Positions 17,241 to 26,277 of a stretch of 64,000 bases of DNA are shown here, piece after piece (the stretch's first letter is position 1; each line of letters opens with the position of its first letter). Origin of the DNA: Lachnospiraceae bacterium. GTDB lineage: Bacteria; Bacillota; Clostridia; Lachnospirales; Lachnospiraceae. Where the stretch lies: NCBI GenBank assembly GCA_902363135.1, contig CABIZF010000016.1, positions 2,785 to 66,784 of the forward strand, written 5' to 3'. The notes beneath the pieces were generated by a model. The model saw nothing but the letters and a program-made list of their open reading frames with translations, did not search any database and was not told the DNA's origin. A program made the position numbers and the translations under genes.

Positions 17241-17714
17241 ATGGTGATTGAAAAGAAATATTATGATATTGCACAGCGTGAATTGGAAGAAATGCAAAGA
17301 GAAATTAATGCAGAAAAAGCGCAAATGTCAGAAGAAGAGATACTAGAGGATAAAAAATGGCATGATGAACAATTGGAAACAATTATTAAAAAGGCAGAAG
17401 CTCATATGCGTCGTTTTAAGAAAGTTCCAGATCCTCAAAAAGTAGTGAAATTCACTTTTTTACAAAAAGATGCATTGGAAATTGCACGAAATATGCAGAT
17501 AAATATAAAAACTGAGCGTAAAGAAGATGATTTATGGGGGACGATAGAAATGTCATTTAATAATATGTGGTTTTTAGATTCGGCTCCTAGTGAATGGAAA
17601 GATATTTGGAATAACTTGATGAAAGAAGCTCAGAGAGTGTATATAGAAGCAAAAGATAACATGATCATGTATCAATATTATTATGATTTGGCGGTAGAAG
17701 TTCCTTGTGTGTAG
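17241..17714 (+). CDS. Hypothetical protein of the element
   Basis: A 157-residue soluble protein. The first 70 residues are strongly Glu/Lys-rich and probably a long helix or coiled coil; the remainder is mixed and Trp/Tyr-rich. I recognise no family. A GGGAG site precedes the ATG. The AT-rich composition matches the rest of the element. It starts 15 bases after a terminator, so either it is transcribed by read-through or a promoter is hidden upstream. Confidence 0.6.
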   Translation: MVIEKKYYDIAQRELEEMQREINAEKAQMSEEEILEDKKWHDEQLETIIKKAEAHMRRFKKVPDPQKVVKFTFLQKDALEIARNMQINIKTERKEDDLWGTIEMSFNNMWFLDSAPSEWKDIWNNLMKEAQRVYIEAKDNMIMYQYYYDLAVEVPCV

Positions 17715-17786
17715 ACAAAATACAAATAATGATATACTGTGGATATGATATGTAAAAATAGTCGGAGAAAGATTTGTGAATGCACG

Positions 17787-18478
17787 ATTATTTAGGAGGA
17801 AAAAAGCATGACCTTACGGTATTTGCTGTTGGAATGCCAGACATTTGAGCCGTACCAGCTTCCGCAGCAGCCGCATTTTATTTAAGTGGAGAAGATGTGT
17901 ACTCCACTGTGGTATTTCTTGCCTCGACCTCGCTTCAATATCTCACGTTGGACCATCTCGAACACTTCCGGCTCGATAATGGCTTCGTGGTTATTCTCTA
18001 CATAGTATTGTGGAATTTCTCCCTCATTGACTTTGGTCTTCTAGGTAAGAAAGTCAGTGGTGTAGGACTTCTGTAGAAGAGCATCACCTTTGTACTTTTC
18101 GTTTGAGAGAATGCTTTTTACAGCTGATTGATTCCAGTTTGTCTTTCCGCCCGGTGTCAGAATGCCGTCATCGGTGAGCTGTTTTGCTATCCCGTGATAG
18201 GTCATTCACTGAAGGAACATACTGTAAATTCGTTTGATGGTAACGGCCTGTTCTGGAGTTACTACAAGGGTTCCGTCAAGACCACAGTCGTAGCCAAGAA
18301 ATCTCTTGAATGGAACAGTGACCTTACCGTCAGCAAATCGCTTTCTCTGGCCCCATGTACAGTTCTCTGAAATGGAGCGGCTTTCTTCCTGTGCTAGTGA
18401 GGACATGATGGTAAGCAGCAGCTCGCCTTTGCTGTCGAAGGTCCAGATGTTCTTCTTCTCGGAATGTATATAGTACAA
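17787..18478 (-). pseudogene. Decayed TndX/TnpX-like serine recombinase
   Basis: Read on the minus strand from 18478, one frame shows recombinase-domain sequence (NIWTFDSKGELLLTIMSSLA, QEESRSISENCTWGQRKRFA, GMTYHGIAKQL-like, LTPGGKTNWNQSAVKSILSN, EKYKGDALLQKSYTTDFLT) and then zinc-ribbon-like sequence (IKCGCCGSWYGSNVWHSNSK). It is broken by three in-frame stops at 18206-18208, 18041-18043 and 17882-17884. The N-terminal catalytic domain is missing because homology ends abruptly at 18478, just before the restriction gene's upstream region. It is a remnant of an older element, perhaps replaced when the restriction-modification gene arrived. Confidence 0.85.
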
Positions 18479-18615
18479 AATATCTTTTTTATAACACTAT
18501 ATATCGTGGTTTTCTTTGGATATCTCGCATAGATATTGTATTATCTTCAAGTATCATCAAGCGACTTTTGCCTATTTAAGCGACAAAAATATATCTTCGA
18601 ATTGTCAGACTATAA

Positions 18616-18644
18616 TTGAGAAACAGCCGTAAATATAGTATAAT
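18616..18644 (+). promoter_or_regulatory. Promoter of the restriction-modification gene
   Basis: TTGAGA (18616-18621), 17-base spacer, TATAAT (18639-18644), 39 bases before the start codon at 18683. Confidence 0.7.
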
Positions 18645-18682
18645 GCCAATTGAATTATTATACCTGAAAGGCGGTTGTACAT

Positions 18683-21490
18683 ATGAATGATGTAGAACAG
18701 CGTGTGGCGGCGAAAGCCTTTGCCGCATACTGGAAAGATAAAGGATATGAGAAAGGGGAAAGTCAATCTTTTTGGCTGTCACTACTGCGTGACGTTTTCG
18801 GGAAAGAGCACCCGGAACAGTTCATACTATTTGAAGAACAGGTGCACTTAGATCATACAAGTTTTATTGATGGCAATATCCCAGAAACAAAAGTTCTGAT
18901 TGAACAAAAAGGACTGGGCAAAGATTTAAGAAAGCCTATCAAGCAATCAGACGGCACGTATTTAACCCCATTTCAACAGGCAAAACGCTATATAACAGAA
19001 TTACCGCTGTCACAACACCCGCGTTGGGTCGTTACCTGTAATTTTGAAAAGTTCCTTGTATACGATATGGAACGCCCCGGCGGAGAGCCGGAAGAAATCC
19101 TGCTTGAAAATCTCGAAAAAGAATATTATCGGCTTCAATTTTTAGTGGATAGCGGCAACGAACACTTAAAGCGTGAAATGGAAGTTTCCATTGCTGCGGG
19201 TGAAATTGTCGGCTTGCTCTATGATGCATTTGCAAAACAGTATGCAGACCCTACAAGTGAACGTGCTATGAAAAGCCTTAATGTGCTTTGTGTCCGGCTT
19301 GTATTCTGTCTGTACGCAGAGGATGCAGGCATATTTGGCGGGCGCGGTATGTTCCATGATTATTTAGCGGAATTTGACGCACGCAAAATGCGGCGTGCTA
19401 TCACAGACCTTTTCAAGATACTTGATACAAAACTCGAAGATCGTGACCCGTATTTAAAAGATGATTTCCCGGAATTAGCAGCTTTCCCATATGTCAACGG
19501 CGGATTGTTTGCAAATGAGGATATAGAAATTCCACCCTTTACCGATGAAATCCGCGATTTGTTACTAACAAAAGCAAGTTCTGATTTTGATTGGTCGGAA
19601 ATCAGCCCTACTATTTTCGGTGCGGTATTTGAAAGCACCTTGAACCCGGAAACAAGACGTTCCGGCGGAATGCATTATACTTCTATCGAAAATATTCACA
19701 AGGTTATTGACCCGCTGTTTTTGGATGAATTAAAGGCGGAATTTGAGGAAATCAGAAATATTGCTGTAAAGCGTACACGGGAAAGAAAACTGCAAGATTT
19801 TCAAAAGAAGTTGTCAACGCTTACGTTCTTAGACCCCGCCTGCGGCAGCGGAAATTTTTTAACGGAAACTTACCTGTCGTTGCGTCGTTTGGAAAATGAA
19901 ATCTTACAGGAATTACAAGGCGGTCAGATGGTTTTAGGCTATGACAATATGAACCCGATACAGGTTTCTATCAGTCAGTTCTACGGTATCGAAATCAATG
20001 ATTTTGCCGTAACCGTTGCAAAGACTGCATTATGGATTGCTGAAAGTCAGATGATGAAAGAAACAGAAAGTATTGTTTTGATGCATCTTGACTTCCTGCC
20101 GCTGAAAACGAATGCATTTATACATGAGGGCAACGCACTTCAAGTTGATTGGGAAAGCGTTATTCCGAAATATCAGCTTTCATATATTATGGGAAATCCG
20201 CCTTTTGTAGCCCGCGCCGGAAGAACAAAAGCTAAAGATTCATCTTCAAAAGGAATGTTAGATGATACACAGAAAACAGATAGGCTTAATGTATTCGGTG
20301 AAGATTTAGGAAATGTTGACTATGTTGCTTGTTGGTTTAAGAAAGCGGCTGTTTTCACCAAAAATACAGCAATCAGATGTGCCTTTGTTGCAACCGATTC
20401 AATATGTCAAGGGCAACAGATTTACCCTATTTGGAAAAACATTTTACAAGACGATATTTATATCAACTTTGCATATAAGTTTTTCAAATGGAATTCCGAA
20501 GCGGGTAAGACAGCAACTGTTTATGTTATTATTGTTGGTTTTTCACATATTGAAGATAGAGAAGCCCTTTTGTTTTCAGGTGATAGAGTTATAAAAGTAC
20601 CACATATCAGTCCATATTTGACGGCAGCTGAGGATATTCTTGTTTCATCAAGAAATAAGCCTTTGTGTCAAGTGCCTGTATTTAAGATGGGTAATCAGCC
20701 TATTGATAATGGAAATTATCTTTTCACTAAATCTGAAATGGATAATTTTGTTGAAAAGGAGCCAAACAGCCAAAAATATTTTAGACAATGGCTAGATGGG
20801 GCAGGTTTTCTAAATAATACATTTAAGTATTGTTTATGGTTGGGTGGATGTAGCCCAGCAGAATTAAAAGCAATGCCTGAATGTTTGAAACTTGTGAAAG
20901 CAGTTAAAGAATACAGAGAAAAAAGTAACCGTAAATCAACAAAAAAACTAGCAGATACACCGACAAGATTTCAGACAGAAAATATGCCGTCTGGTAATTA
21001 TATTGCAGCCCCTGAGGTTTCATCGGGAAATAGGCGATATATTCCAATGGGATTTTTGGATGAAAATACATTTTGTAGCAACAAATTACGTCTCATGAGT
21101 GGCGCAACACTATTTCATTTTGGCGTTTTGCAATCAAATGTGCACATGGCCTGGACTAGAACCGTATGTGGATACTATGGTCCTAGTTACCAATATTCAA
21201 TAAATATTGTATACAATAATTTCCCATGGCCTACCCCTACAGATGCACAAAAGGCAAAAATAGAACAGACAGCACAGGCTATTCTTGATGCGCGAGCACT
21301 TTACCCCGATAGCAGTCTTGCAGAACTTTATGATGAAGTTTTAATGCCGCCGGAACTTATCAGGGCACATCAAGCAAATGATCGTGCGGTTATGGCTGCG
21401 TACGGCTTCACAAAAGGAACGCCGGAATTTTCAAGTGAATCTGCCTGCGTTGCGTCCCTTATGCGAATGTATCAAGAATTGACAAAGTAA
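18683..21490 (+). CDS. MmeI-type (type IIL-like) restriction-modification enzyme
   Basis: A 935-residue single-chain enzyme with the MmeI layout. The N-terminal nuclease region has D63 (FIDG), E74 and K76 (IEQKG), fitting the PD-ExK catalytic triad. A helical spacer follows, then a gamma-type N6-adenine methyltransferase core with motif I LDPACGSGNFL (about residue 385) and motif IV NPPF (about 503), then a target-recognition region and a short C-terminal part. Such enzymes cut unmethylated DNA and protect the host by methylating one strand, with no separate partner gene needed. It has its own promoter and is probably defence or stability cargo of the element. The recognition site cannot be predicted. 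The motifs look intact. Confidence 0.85.
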   Translation: MNDVEQRVAAKAFAAYWKDKGYEKGESQSFWLSLLRDVFGKEHPEQFILFEEQVHLDHTSFIDGNIPETKVLIEQKGLGKDLRKPIKQSDGTYLTPFQQAKRYITELPLSQHPRWVVTCNFEKFLVYDMERPGGEPEEILLENLEKEYYRLQFLVDSGNEHLKREMEVSIAAGEIVGLLYDAFAKQYADPTSERAMKSLNVLCVRLVFCLYAEDAGIFGGRGMFHDYLAEFDARKMRRAITDLFKILDTKLEDRDPYLKDDFPELAAFPYVNGGLFANEDIEIPPFTDEIRDLLLTKASSDFDWSEISPTIFGAVFESTLNPETRRSGGMHYTSIENIHKVIDPLFLDELKAEFEEIRNIAVKRTRERKLQDFQKKLSTLTFLDPACGSGNFLTETYLSLRRLENEILQELQGGQMVLGYDNMNPIQVSISQFYGIEINDFAVTVAKTALWIAESQMMKETESIVLMHLDFLPLKTNAFIHEGNALQVDWESVIPKYQLSYIMGNPPFVARAGRTKAKDSSSKGMLDDTQKTDRLNVFGEDLGNVDYVACWFKKAAVFTKNTAIRCAFVATDSICQGQQIYPIWKNILQDDIYINFAYKFFKWNSEAGKTATVYVIIVGFSHIEDREALLFSGDRVIKVPHISPYLTAAEDILVSSRNKPLCQVPVFKMGNQPIDNGNYLFTKSEMDNFVEKEPNSQKYFRQWLDGAGFLNNTFKYCLWLGGCSPAELKAMPECLKLVKAVKEYREKSNRKSTKKLADTPTRFQTENMPSGNYIAAPEVSSGNRRYIPMGFLDENTFCSNKLRLMSGATLFHFGVLQSNVHMAWTRTVCGYYGPSYQYSINIVYNNFPWPTPTDAQKAKIEQTAQAILDARALYPDSSLAELYDEVLMPPELIRAHQANDRAVMAAYGFTKGTPEFSSESACVASLMRMYQELTK

Positions 21491-21602
21491 TCATCTTACC
21501 CGGCGGCTGCAATATAGCTTTAAATCTGCTTTGTAGCCCTCGAATACATCAACCCGCGTTATATAATATAGTACAAAGGGACAAAATAAACCAGGTTTAC
21601 TT

Positions 21603-21725
21603 TTGTGTGCGAGCGGACTTTATACATTATATGACGTACTTCAAAAAAATGATTGGAACGAACATGAAATAGAAAATCGTGCAGAATGGCTCTTAGCTAA
21701 TGCACAGAATATTTGGAAAATATAG
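21603..21725 (+). pseudogene. C-terminal fragment resembling a GmrSD/DUF1524-type nuclease
   Basis: An open stretch ending at 21725 encodes about 40 residues (ASGLYTLYDVLQKNDWNEHE, then IENRAEWLLANAQNIWKI) with no start codon or upstream frame. The IxxRxxWLxxxAxxIW pattern resembles the C-terminal end of DUF262/DUF1524 (GmrSD-type) proteins. It looks like a leftover 3' end of another defence gene. The assignment is tentative because only a short piece survives. Confidence 0.5.
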
Positions 21726-21753
21726 AGTATTCCAAATCCATAAAAGCTGAATG

Positions 21754-21815
21754 AAAACCAATATGGGAATTTTACAGGTGATACAAAATTTGTAAAATTT
21801 TCATATTGGTTTTTT
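21754..21815 (+). terminator. Strong terminator hairpin
   Basis: A stem of about 21 base pairs (AACCAATATGGGAATTTTAC with its complement at 21792-21812, two G-U pairs) followed by T residues. Ends the transcript of the nuclease fragment and possibly of the upstream restriction gene. Confidence 0.85.
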
Positions 21816-22045
21816 GTGATTTGTAAAAAATCATAAATTTGGATACTGAGTAAGGTTATGGATTTTGGATTTTTATGTATTTTTCAATTTTGGATAAGGC
21901 TCCGAAATTGGTAATTTTGCGGAAGTGTATCCACACTTCCTGTCCTTGCTGTTTTTAAAATCACATAGTGATTTCACAGGGATATAGAGATATTTAGTCT
22001 ATTTTATATCCCTGTGTTGTGACCGGAAAAATTCGGGGAACCAAG
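21816..22045. other. Non-coding stretch with a 12-base inverted repeat
   Basis: No gene seen. CACAGGGATATA (21975-21986) and TATATCCCTGTG (22005-22016) form a perfect inverted repeat with an 18-base loop lacking a T-run. It could be a recombinase site or the start of the structured block that follows. Confidence 0.5.
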
Positions 22046-22292
22046 TGTATATTTATGCTGAATGTGAGGAACTGGGGAGCACAATCCTCAGCAAGAATCC
22101 TACGTCCGGAAAATATTATATTGCTAAAATAGCGATATGGTATTACCGGGGTGGATCTTGCTCTAGTGTATACTGAGACCTCGGCATAAATAGAAAAATG
22201 GGTTTGGGGAATCCCCAGCAAGATGAAAACCTGATGAGAGAATATTGTGATGAAAGACAATATTGTTAAACACAGGTGGATCTTGCTTTAGA
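22046..22292 (+). ncRNA. Candidate structured RNA with two tandem related units
   Basis: No reading frame fits. A 12-base outer stem TATTTATGCTGA/TCGGCATAAATA (22050-22061 with 22181-22192) encloses unit 1. Unit 1 has AGCAAGA (22090-22096) paired with TCTTGCT (22156-22162), an inner CCGG pairing and a 14-base stem AATATTATATTGCT/AGCGATATGGTATT with three G-U pairs. Unit 2 repeats the plan with different sequence: AGCAAGAT/ATCTTGCT (22217-22224 with 22280-22287), CCTG/CAGG, and AATATTGT/ACAATATT. The helices are conserved while the sequence varies, which suggests a functional RNA or a protein-bound DNA structure. No known RNA class recognised; strand is assumed. Confidence 0.5.
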
Positions 22293-22337
22293 AAATGATT
22301 TGCCATAATGAATTAGAACATAGGAGGAGGAAGCGTT

Positions 22338-22369
22338 AAAAAAGAGAGAGCCATAAGCAACTCTCTCTG
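22338..22369 (-). terminator. Terminator of the recombinase repressor gene
   Basis: On the minus strand GAGAGAG/CTCTCTC with a ten-base loop is followed by six T residues, just after the stop codon of the gene at 22386-23183. Confidence 0.85.
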
Positions 22370-22385
22370 TGATAAAATCAAATAG

Positions 22386-23183
22386 TTATAGTATCAGTGA
22401 TTCGGTAAGATTACAAAAATCCTTAACAGGAATATTTTCTTTAAGTGGTAAAGCTGTCTCTAAAAAGGTTTCGTCTGCAAATCTTTCGAGTTCAGAATCA
22501 AAATATATAATTGAAGCATTTGTATTTAATTGGTATGGTGGAATTGTAACAAAATAATCATAATCTTCATAAGAAGGAGTGGCGCAAGAAACTTTGATTT
22601 TTCCGTCCAATTTCAATTTTGCAAATTCTCCATAAATGGCAGTTAAGGCTTTTTTTCTTTCTTCATCAGAAGTAATTCTATCTACATATCTAATATACCA
22701 ATAATCTATAGTTCCCTCTTTTAATTCAATTAAATAATCGTATGATCTGGGTGTTCCGGATTTTATTGTCCATTCAACTTTATGCAGACTTGTCATCATG
22801 GAAAGTCCACGCATTAAGGTAGAAAAAAATTTTTCATGCACCTGAACAGTAGAGAGATCTAGAGAAAATCCATTGTCTGCAATTATCTTTTTCCGTTCCT
22901 GTATTTTCTTAGAAGAATATCCCGTTGCATCATATAATTCTTGGATAAGTTCTGGATCATCAATGGCTTTTGCAATTTTATCAATAGTGCTTTTATATGG
23001 TCTTCCAGATCGGGCACCGTTGAGCATTCGTGAAATGGTTGCATTATTTAAGCCTGTTTGTTCAGATAATTCTTTTTGTGTTTTTTTCTGTAAAATGATT
23101 TGAAGTATATTGATGAATCTTTCCTGATCGTAAACGCTGTCAGGATTTATTAGTGTGCCTGAATTTGATATAAATTCGTTCAT
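22386..23183 (-). CDS. XRE-type regulator, probable repressor of the tyrosine recombinase operon
   Basis: A 265-residue protein. Residues 20-80 hold a helix-turn-helix (QKKTQKELSEQTGLNNATIS, RMLNGARSGRPYKSTIDKIA). The C-terminal 150 residues (from the DNGFSLDL region) form an unrecognised domain, perhaps a sensor that includes IDYWYIRYVDRITSD. It is divergent from the recombinase operon starting at 23425. The shared intergenic region contains many TTGACTTCTT repeats in both orientations, which strongly suggests that this protein binds them and represses both promoters. The domain call is good, the role inferred. Confidence 0.8.
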   Translation of the reverse strand: MNEFISNSGTLINPDSVYDQERFINILQIILQKKTQKELSEQTGLNNATISRMLNGARSGRPYKSTIDKIAKAIDDPELIQELYDATGYSSKKIQERKKIIADNGFSLDLSTVQVHEKFFSTLMRGLSMMTSLHKVEWTIKSGTPRSYDYLIELKEGTIDYWYIRYVDRITSDEERKKALTAIYGEFAKLKLDGKIKVSCATPSYEDYDYFVTIPPYQLNTNASIIYFDSELERFADETFLETALPLKENIPVKDFCNLTESLIL

Positions 23184-23195
23184 GCAAATCTCCTC

Positions 23196-23230
23196 TTGAC
23201 TTCTTTGACTTTGTATAAATTGACTTCTTG
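23196..23230. promoter_or_regulatory. TTGACTTCTT repeats next to the repressor gene
   Basis: TTGACTTCTTTGACTT (23197-23212) and TTGACTTCTTG (23220-23230) lie 13-47 bases upstream of the repressor start codon. They share their sequence with the sites around the recombinase promoter at 23313-23390. Confidence 0.65.
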
Positions 23231-23312
23231 TATTTTATCTTATCAATTATATCCCTAAAAATCAATTTAAAACATAAAGAAATCAAAAAATGCTTTATTG
23301 ATATTCTTATAA

Positions 23313-23400
23313 AAGTCAAAGAAATCAAAAACGTAATTGACATTTTGACTTCTTTGTGTATAATGTAGAATTAAGAAGTCAAAGAAGTCAAACAAATCAA
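23313..23400 (+). promoter_or_regulatory. Recombinase operon promoter embedded in operator repeats
   Basis: TTGACA (23337-23342) and TATAAT (23359-23364) with a 16-base spacer form the promoter. TTGACTTCTT (23345-23354) and AAGAAGTCAA (23373-23382) make a perfect ten-base inverted repeat around the -10 box. Further half-sites AAGTCAAAGAAATCAAA (from 23313) and AAGAAGTCAAACAAATCAAA (to 23400) flank it. Binding here would block RNA polymerase. Confidence 0.75.
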
Positions 23401-23424
23401 AACGAAAGGAAGGAGGGCTGTGGA

Positions 23425-24528
23425 TTGAAATATAGGGTTGTTTCGGTTTTGAAAGATAATAGACCACGTTTTTTGATTATTTCTGATATTGAAGAAATTG
23501 AAATCCTTCCATCAAAGTATTTGAAGCATCTGGATCAGATTAATACTTCTCCGAATACTGTAAAATCCGCAGCCTTCGCACTTTCATATTATTACAATTA
23601 TCTGCAGGAGCAAACGATAGGATTGGATGAGATTACATTGCTATCCTATTCAGAGCAGAATAAACATTTTATTGATTTCTTGTATTGGGTTAAGAGTGGA
23701 AAGCATACTGAGCATAATACACAGACGAGCAATAAGACCTGCAATATGTATCTTGGTGCAGTCTTCAGATACTACCAGTTTTTGGCACTGGAAGATGTTT
23801 TGCCAATGCTTAAAGTCTTACGAGTAAAAAAAGTATCATATTTTGACAGTATGGGAGTAAATCATCAAAATGCAGTGAATTCGTTTAAAGGTTTCTTCAA
23901 AGAAGAAGAACCTAATCTGGAAGAAATAACATCCGAAGAAATACAGGAGCTGATAAATGCCTGTACGAATGATAGAGATCGATTGCTGATAGCAATGATG
24001 GCAGAAACCGGTCTTAGATTAGGGGAAATTCTAGGAATCCATTATACCGAAGATATTGATTTTGAAAGAAGGACGGTTCGGGTAAGGTATCGTGAATCCA
24101 ATACCAACTTGGCAAGAGCAAAAAATGCAGAATATAGAATGGCTTTGTTAAGTAATACAACTTTTGAGTTCTTGGTTAAGTACATTTCTGATAACCGAAA
24201 AAGTCTGATGAACTCGGAGTATCTATTTACAAAATTAACTGGAAAAAACAAAGGAGAGCCATTAGATGCGGATTCTGTGTATAGCATGTTGAAAAGGCTA
24301 TCCAAAAAAACGGATATCAATTCCCATCCGCATCAGCTCCGACACTATTTTGCGGAGGAAAGAAGAAAAGAAGGATGGGATTTGAATGACATTCGTTTTG
24401 CCCTGGGGCATAAGAAAGTTGAAACTACCATTAAATACTTGGGTGAAAATAATGAACGATTGGTAGAAGCGACAGATCAATACTACTCAAATAATGAAAA
24501 TTTATACCAAATTGCAGATTTTCTGTAA
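23425..24528 (+). CDS. Tyrosine recombinase, TnpA-like (Tn554 type)
   Basis: A 367-residue integrase with a SAM-like core-binding domain (NTVKSAAFALSYYYNYLQEQ) and a catalytic domain with all the conserved residues: Arg in AETGLRLGEILG, HPHQLRHYFAEERR (HxxR), His in ALGHKKVETT and Tyr in IKYLGENN. Its size fits TnpA of Tn554 (about 360 residues). TTG at 23425 is chosen because AGGAGG lies eight bases upstream; the frame extends further but without a ribosome site. It is the first gene of a run of overlapping or closely spaced genes ending with the TnpV-like gene. All three recombinases together probably perform site-specific insertion into cpaF. Confidence 0.88.
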   Translation: MKYRVVSVLKDNRPRFLIISDIEEIEILPSKYLKHLDQINTSPNTVKSAAFALSYYYNYLQEQTIGLDEITLLSYSEQNKHFIDFLYWVKSGKHTEHNTQTSNKTCNMYLGAVFRYYQFLALEDVLPMLKVLRVKKVSYFDSMGVNHQNAVNSFKGFFKEEEPNLEEITSEEIQELINACTNDRDRLLIAMMAETGLRLGEILGIHYTEDIDFERRTVRVRYRESNTNLARAKNAEYRMALLSNTTFEFLVKYISDNRKSLMNSEYLFTKLTGKNKGEPLDADSVYSMLKRLSKKTDINSHPHQLRHYFAEERRKEGWDLNDIRFALGHKKVETTIKYLGENNERLVEATDQYYSNNENLYQIADFL

Positions 24529-24546
24529 AAGGAAGGAGGGATTACC

Positions 24547-26277
24547 TTGGCAGTATTAAAAATTGTTCCGAAGTTATATCAGGAAAAAATATCTGAGAAA
24601 TTAAAGGAAGAAATATCTTTGGTTACGAATGGAGAAGCAAAATATTATAACCGGTTATACAAATTTTTTCAGTATACAGATATACAGTGTACTGCAGATA
24701 TTAACTATGAAACGAGAAAAATGTATATGGATTCTCTTGAAAAAGAGGATATTTCAGAAAAATATAAAGTGGAATTAATGAGCTTATTTGATCGTTTAAA
24801 AATAGAAAATATACCGGATGTCTATTCACATGGAAATCCCTTCTCTGTAGAACAGGAGTTTTTTAAGCAAGACAAATTGTTTTTGCTGTATATCCCCAAT
24901 AAGAAGAAAGCACAATCTTTCCGTCAGGTGGTCGATAAGAATGATTTGTTATGGGACTTAACGAGGATACATTCATCACAGTTGGTGCGACAGACAAAAA
25001 TATTGCTGTGTGAAATTCTGAATATGGATAAGGCACAAAGACATCGAAGATATTTTTTAGAACCATTAAAAGCACTTATACGGTTTTGCGATAAGTACGG
25101 AATAGATGATATTGAAGAAATGGAACAGGCAGACGAAAACAGATTTTATCTGTATTTAAATAATGAGCCGGAAATTATAAAAAAACAGGCTTCTAAGATT
25201 GTTGAGTTTGCGAGAAGAACGTTATTTCTAACAGATCCAGAGACAAATTGGCGAGCGTGTATCTGGTATATGGATAGGTTTCAGTTTGATAAATCGAGAA
25301 TCAATGCCAGTTCACCTGTTAAAAGCCTTTCATTTATTAATATTTACGAAAAAGAAAATCGTTGGTATTTACAATTATACGCAAAATATTTGGTCGGGAT
25401 ATCTGATCTGTCTTTATCAAATATCCGAAATACAATAAGTTTTATTTCACAATTTTTAAAATATCTGGATGGACAGAGTAAAAAAGTAACTGAACTGGAG
25501 ATGCAAGATATAGCGGATTATGTGTCTGTTTTGGATGAGTCCGATATTAAGTATTCCACTTTTAACCGACATATCACACATATGCATACATTTCTACAGT
25601 TTTTGAAAATGAAAAATATTGAAGTGTTGAAGTTTTATCCGGAACGATTTTTAAAAAAAGGTTTTTCGGAACACAATGAAAGAAGTGTTCCAGAAAAAAC
25701 AATTGCTCATCTAATTAAGGAGCTGCCGACATTCCCAGAGCATTTACAGTTGATGTATTTGATTTTGTTTTGCACAGGAATTAGGAAAAGCGAGGTTTGT
25801 ACAATAAAATCGGGAGCCTTTTATTCACAAGGCAATGAGAATTGGATGCGCATATATCAAAGCAAAATGCGGAGGGAAAAAGTCATTCCTGTTCCCAGTT
25901 TATTGGTTGGACTGGTGAACGATTATGAAAAAAAGTACGGAATAAAAAATGGGGAGTATTTATTCAAAAATAAAAAGGGTGGTGCATTTAATGGACAGAC
26001 ATTTTCAAATCAGATGATTCGGGAGTGTAAGGCCCGTGGGATTGCCTGCGGAGATTATATCTTTAGAGCACACGATTACAGACATAACCTTGCAACCTCA
26101 ATGTACGGAAATGGAGTTTCTATACAAGGAGTACGAGATTATCTAGGACATTCAAGTGAGAATATGACAAAACAGTACATTGATTTCATGCCGGAACGTA
26201 TTGTATCGGCTGAAGATAAATATTTTTCAAAAAATCAGTCATTTAAATTGAAAGGAGTAGAAGATGATGAAAGGTAA
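24547..26277 (+). CDS. Tyrosine recombinase, TnpB-like (Tn554 type)
   Basis: A 576-residue phage-integrase family protein with a long N-terminal DNA-binding region and a C-terminal catalytic domain: Arg in CTGIRKSEVCTI, Lys in SKMRREKVIPV, RAHDYRHNLATSMYG, His in YLGHSSENM and Tyr in KQYIDFMPER. It matches TnpB of Tn554 in position and scale. The TTG start has GGAGGG upstream. Its 3' end overlaps the next recombinase by 14 bases, so translation is coupled. Confidence 0.87.
   Translation: MAVLKIVPKLYQEKISEKLKEEISLVTNGEAKYYNRLYKFFQYTDIQCTADINYETRKMYMDSLEKEDISEKYKVELMSLFDRLKIENIPDVYSHGNPFSVEQEFFKQDKLFLLYIPNKKKAQSFRQVVDKNDLLWDLTRIHSSQLVRQTKILLCEILNMDKAQRHRRYFLEPLKALIRFCDKYGIDDIEEMEQADENRFYLYLNNEPEIIKKQASKIVEFARRTLFLTDPETNWRACIWYMDRFQFDKSRINASSPVKSLSFINIYEKENRWYLQLYAKYLVGISDLSLSNIRNTISFISQFLKYLDGQSKKVTELEMQDIADYVSVLDESDIKYSTFNRHITHMHTFLQFLKMKNIEVLKFYPERFLKKGFSEHNERSVPEKTIAHLIKELPTFPEHLQLMYLILFCTGIRKSEVCTIKSGAFYSQGNENWMRIYQSKMRREKVIPVPSLLVGLVNDYEKKYGIKNGEYLFKNKKGGAFNGQTFSNQMIRECKARGIACGDYIFRAHDYRHNLATSMYGNGVSIQGVRDYLGHSSENMTKQYIDFMPERIVSAEDKYFSKNQSFKLKGVEDDER

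Noticed and set aside
17808..17885. A 25-codon plus-strand frame with a strong AGGAGG ribosome site.
   Set aside because: On the opposite strand the same bases encode the zinc-ribbon end of the decayed serine recombinase, and the frame has no homology or continuation.
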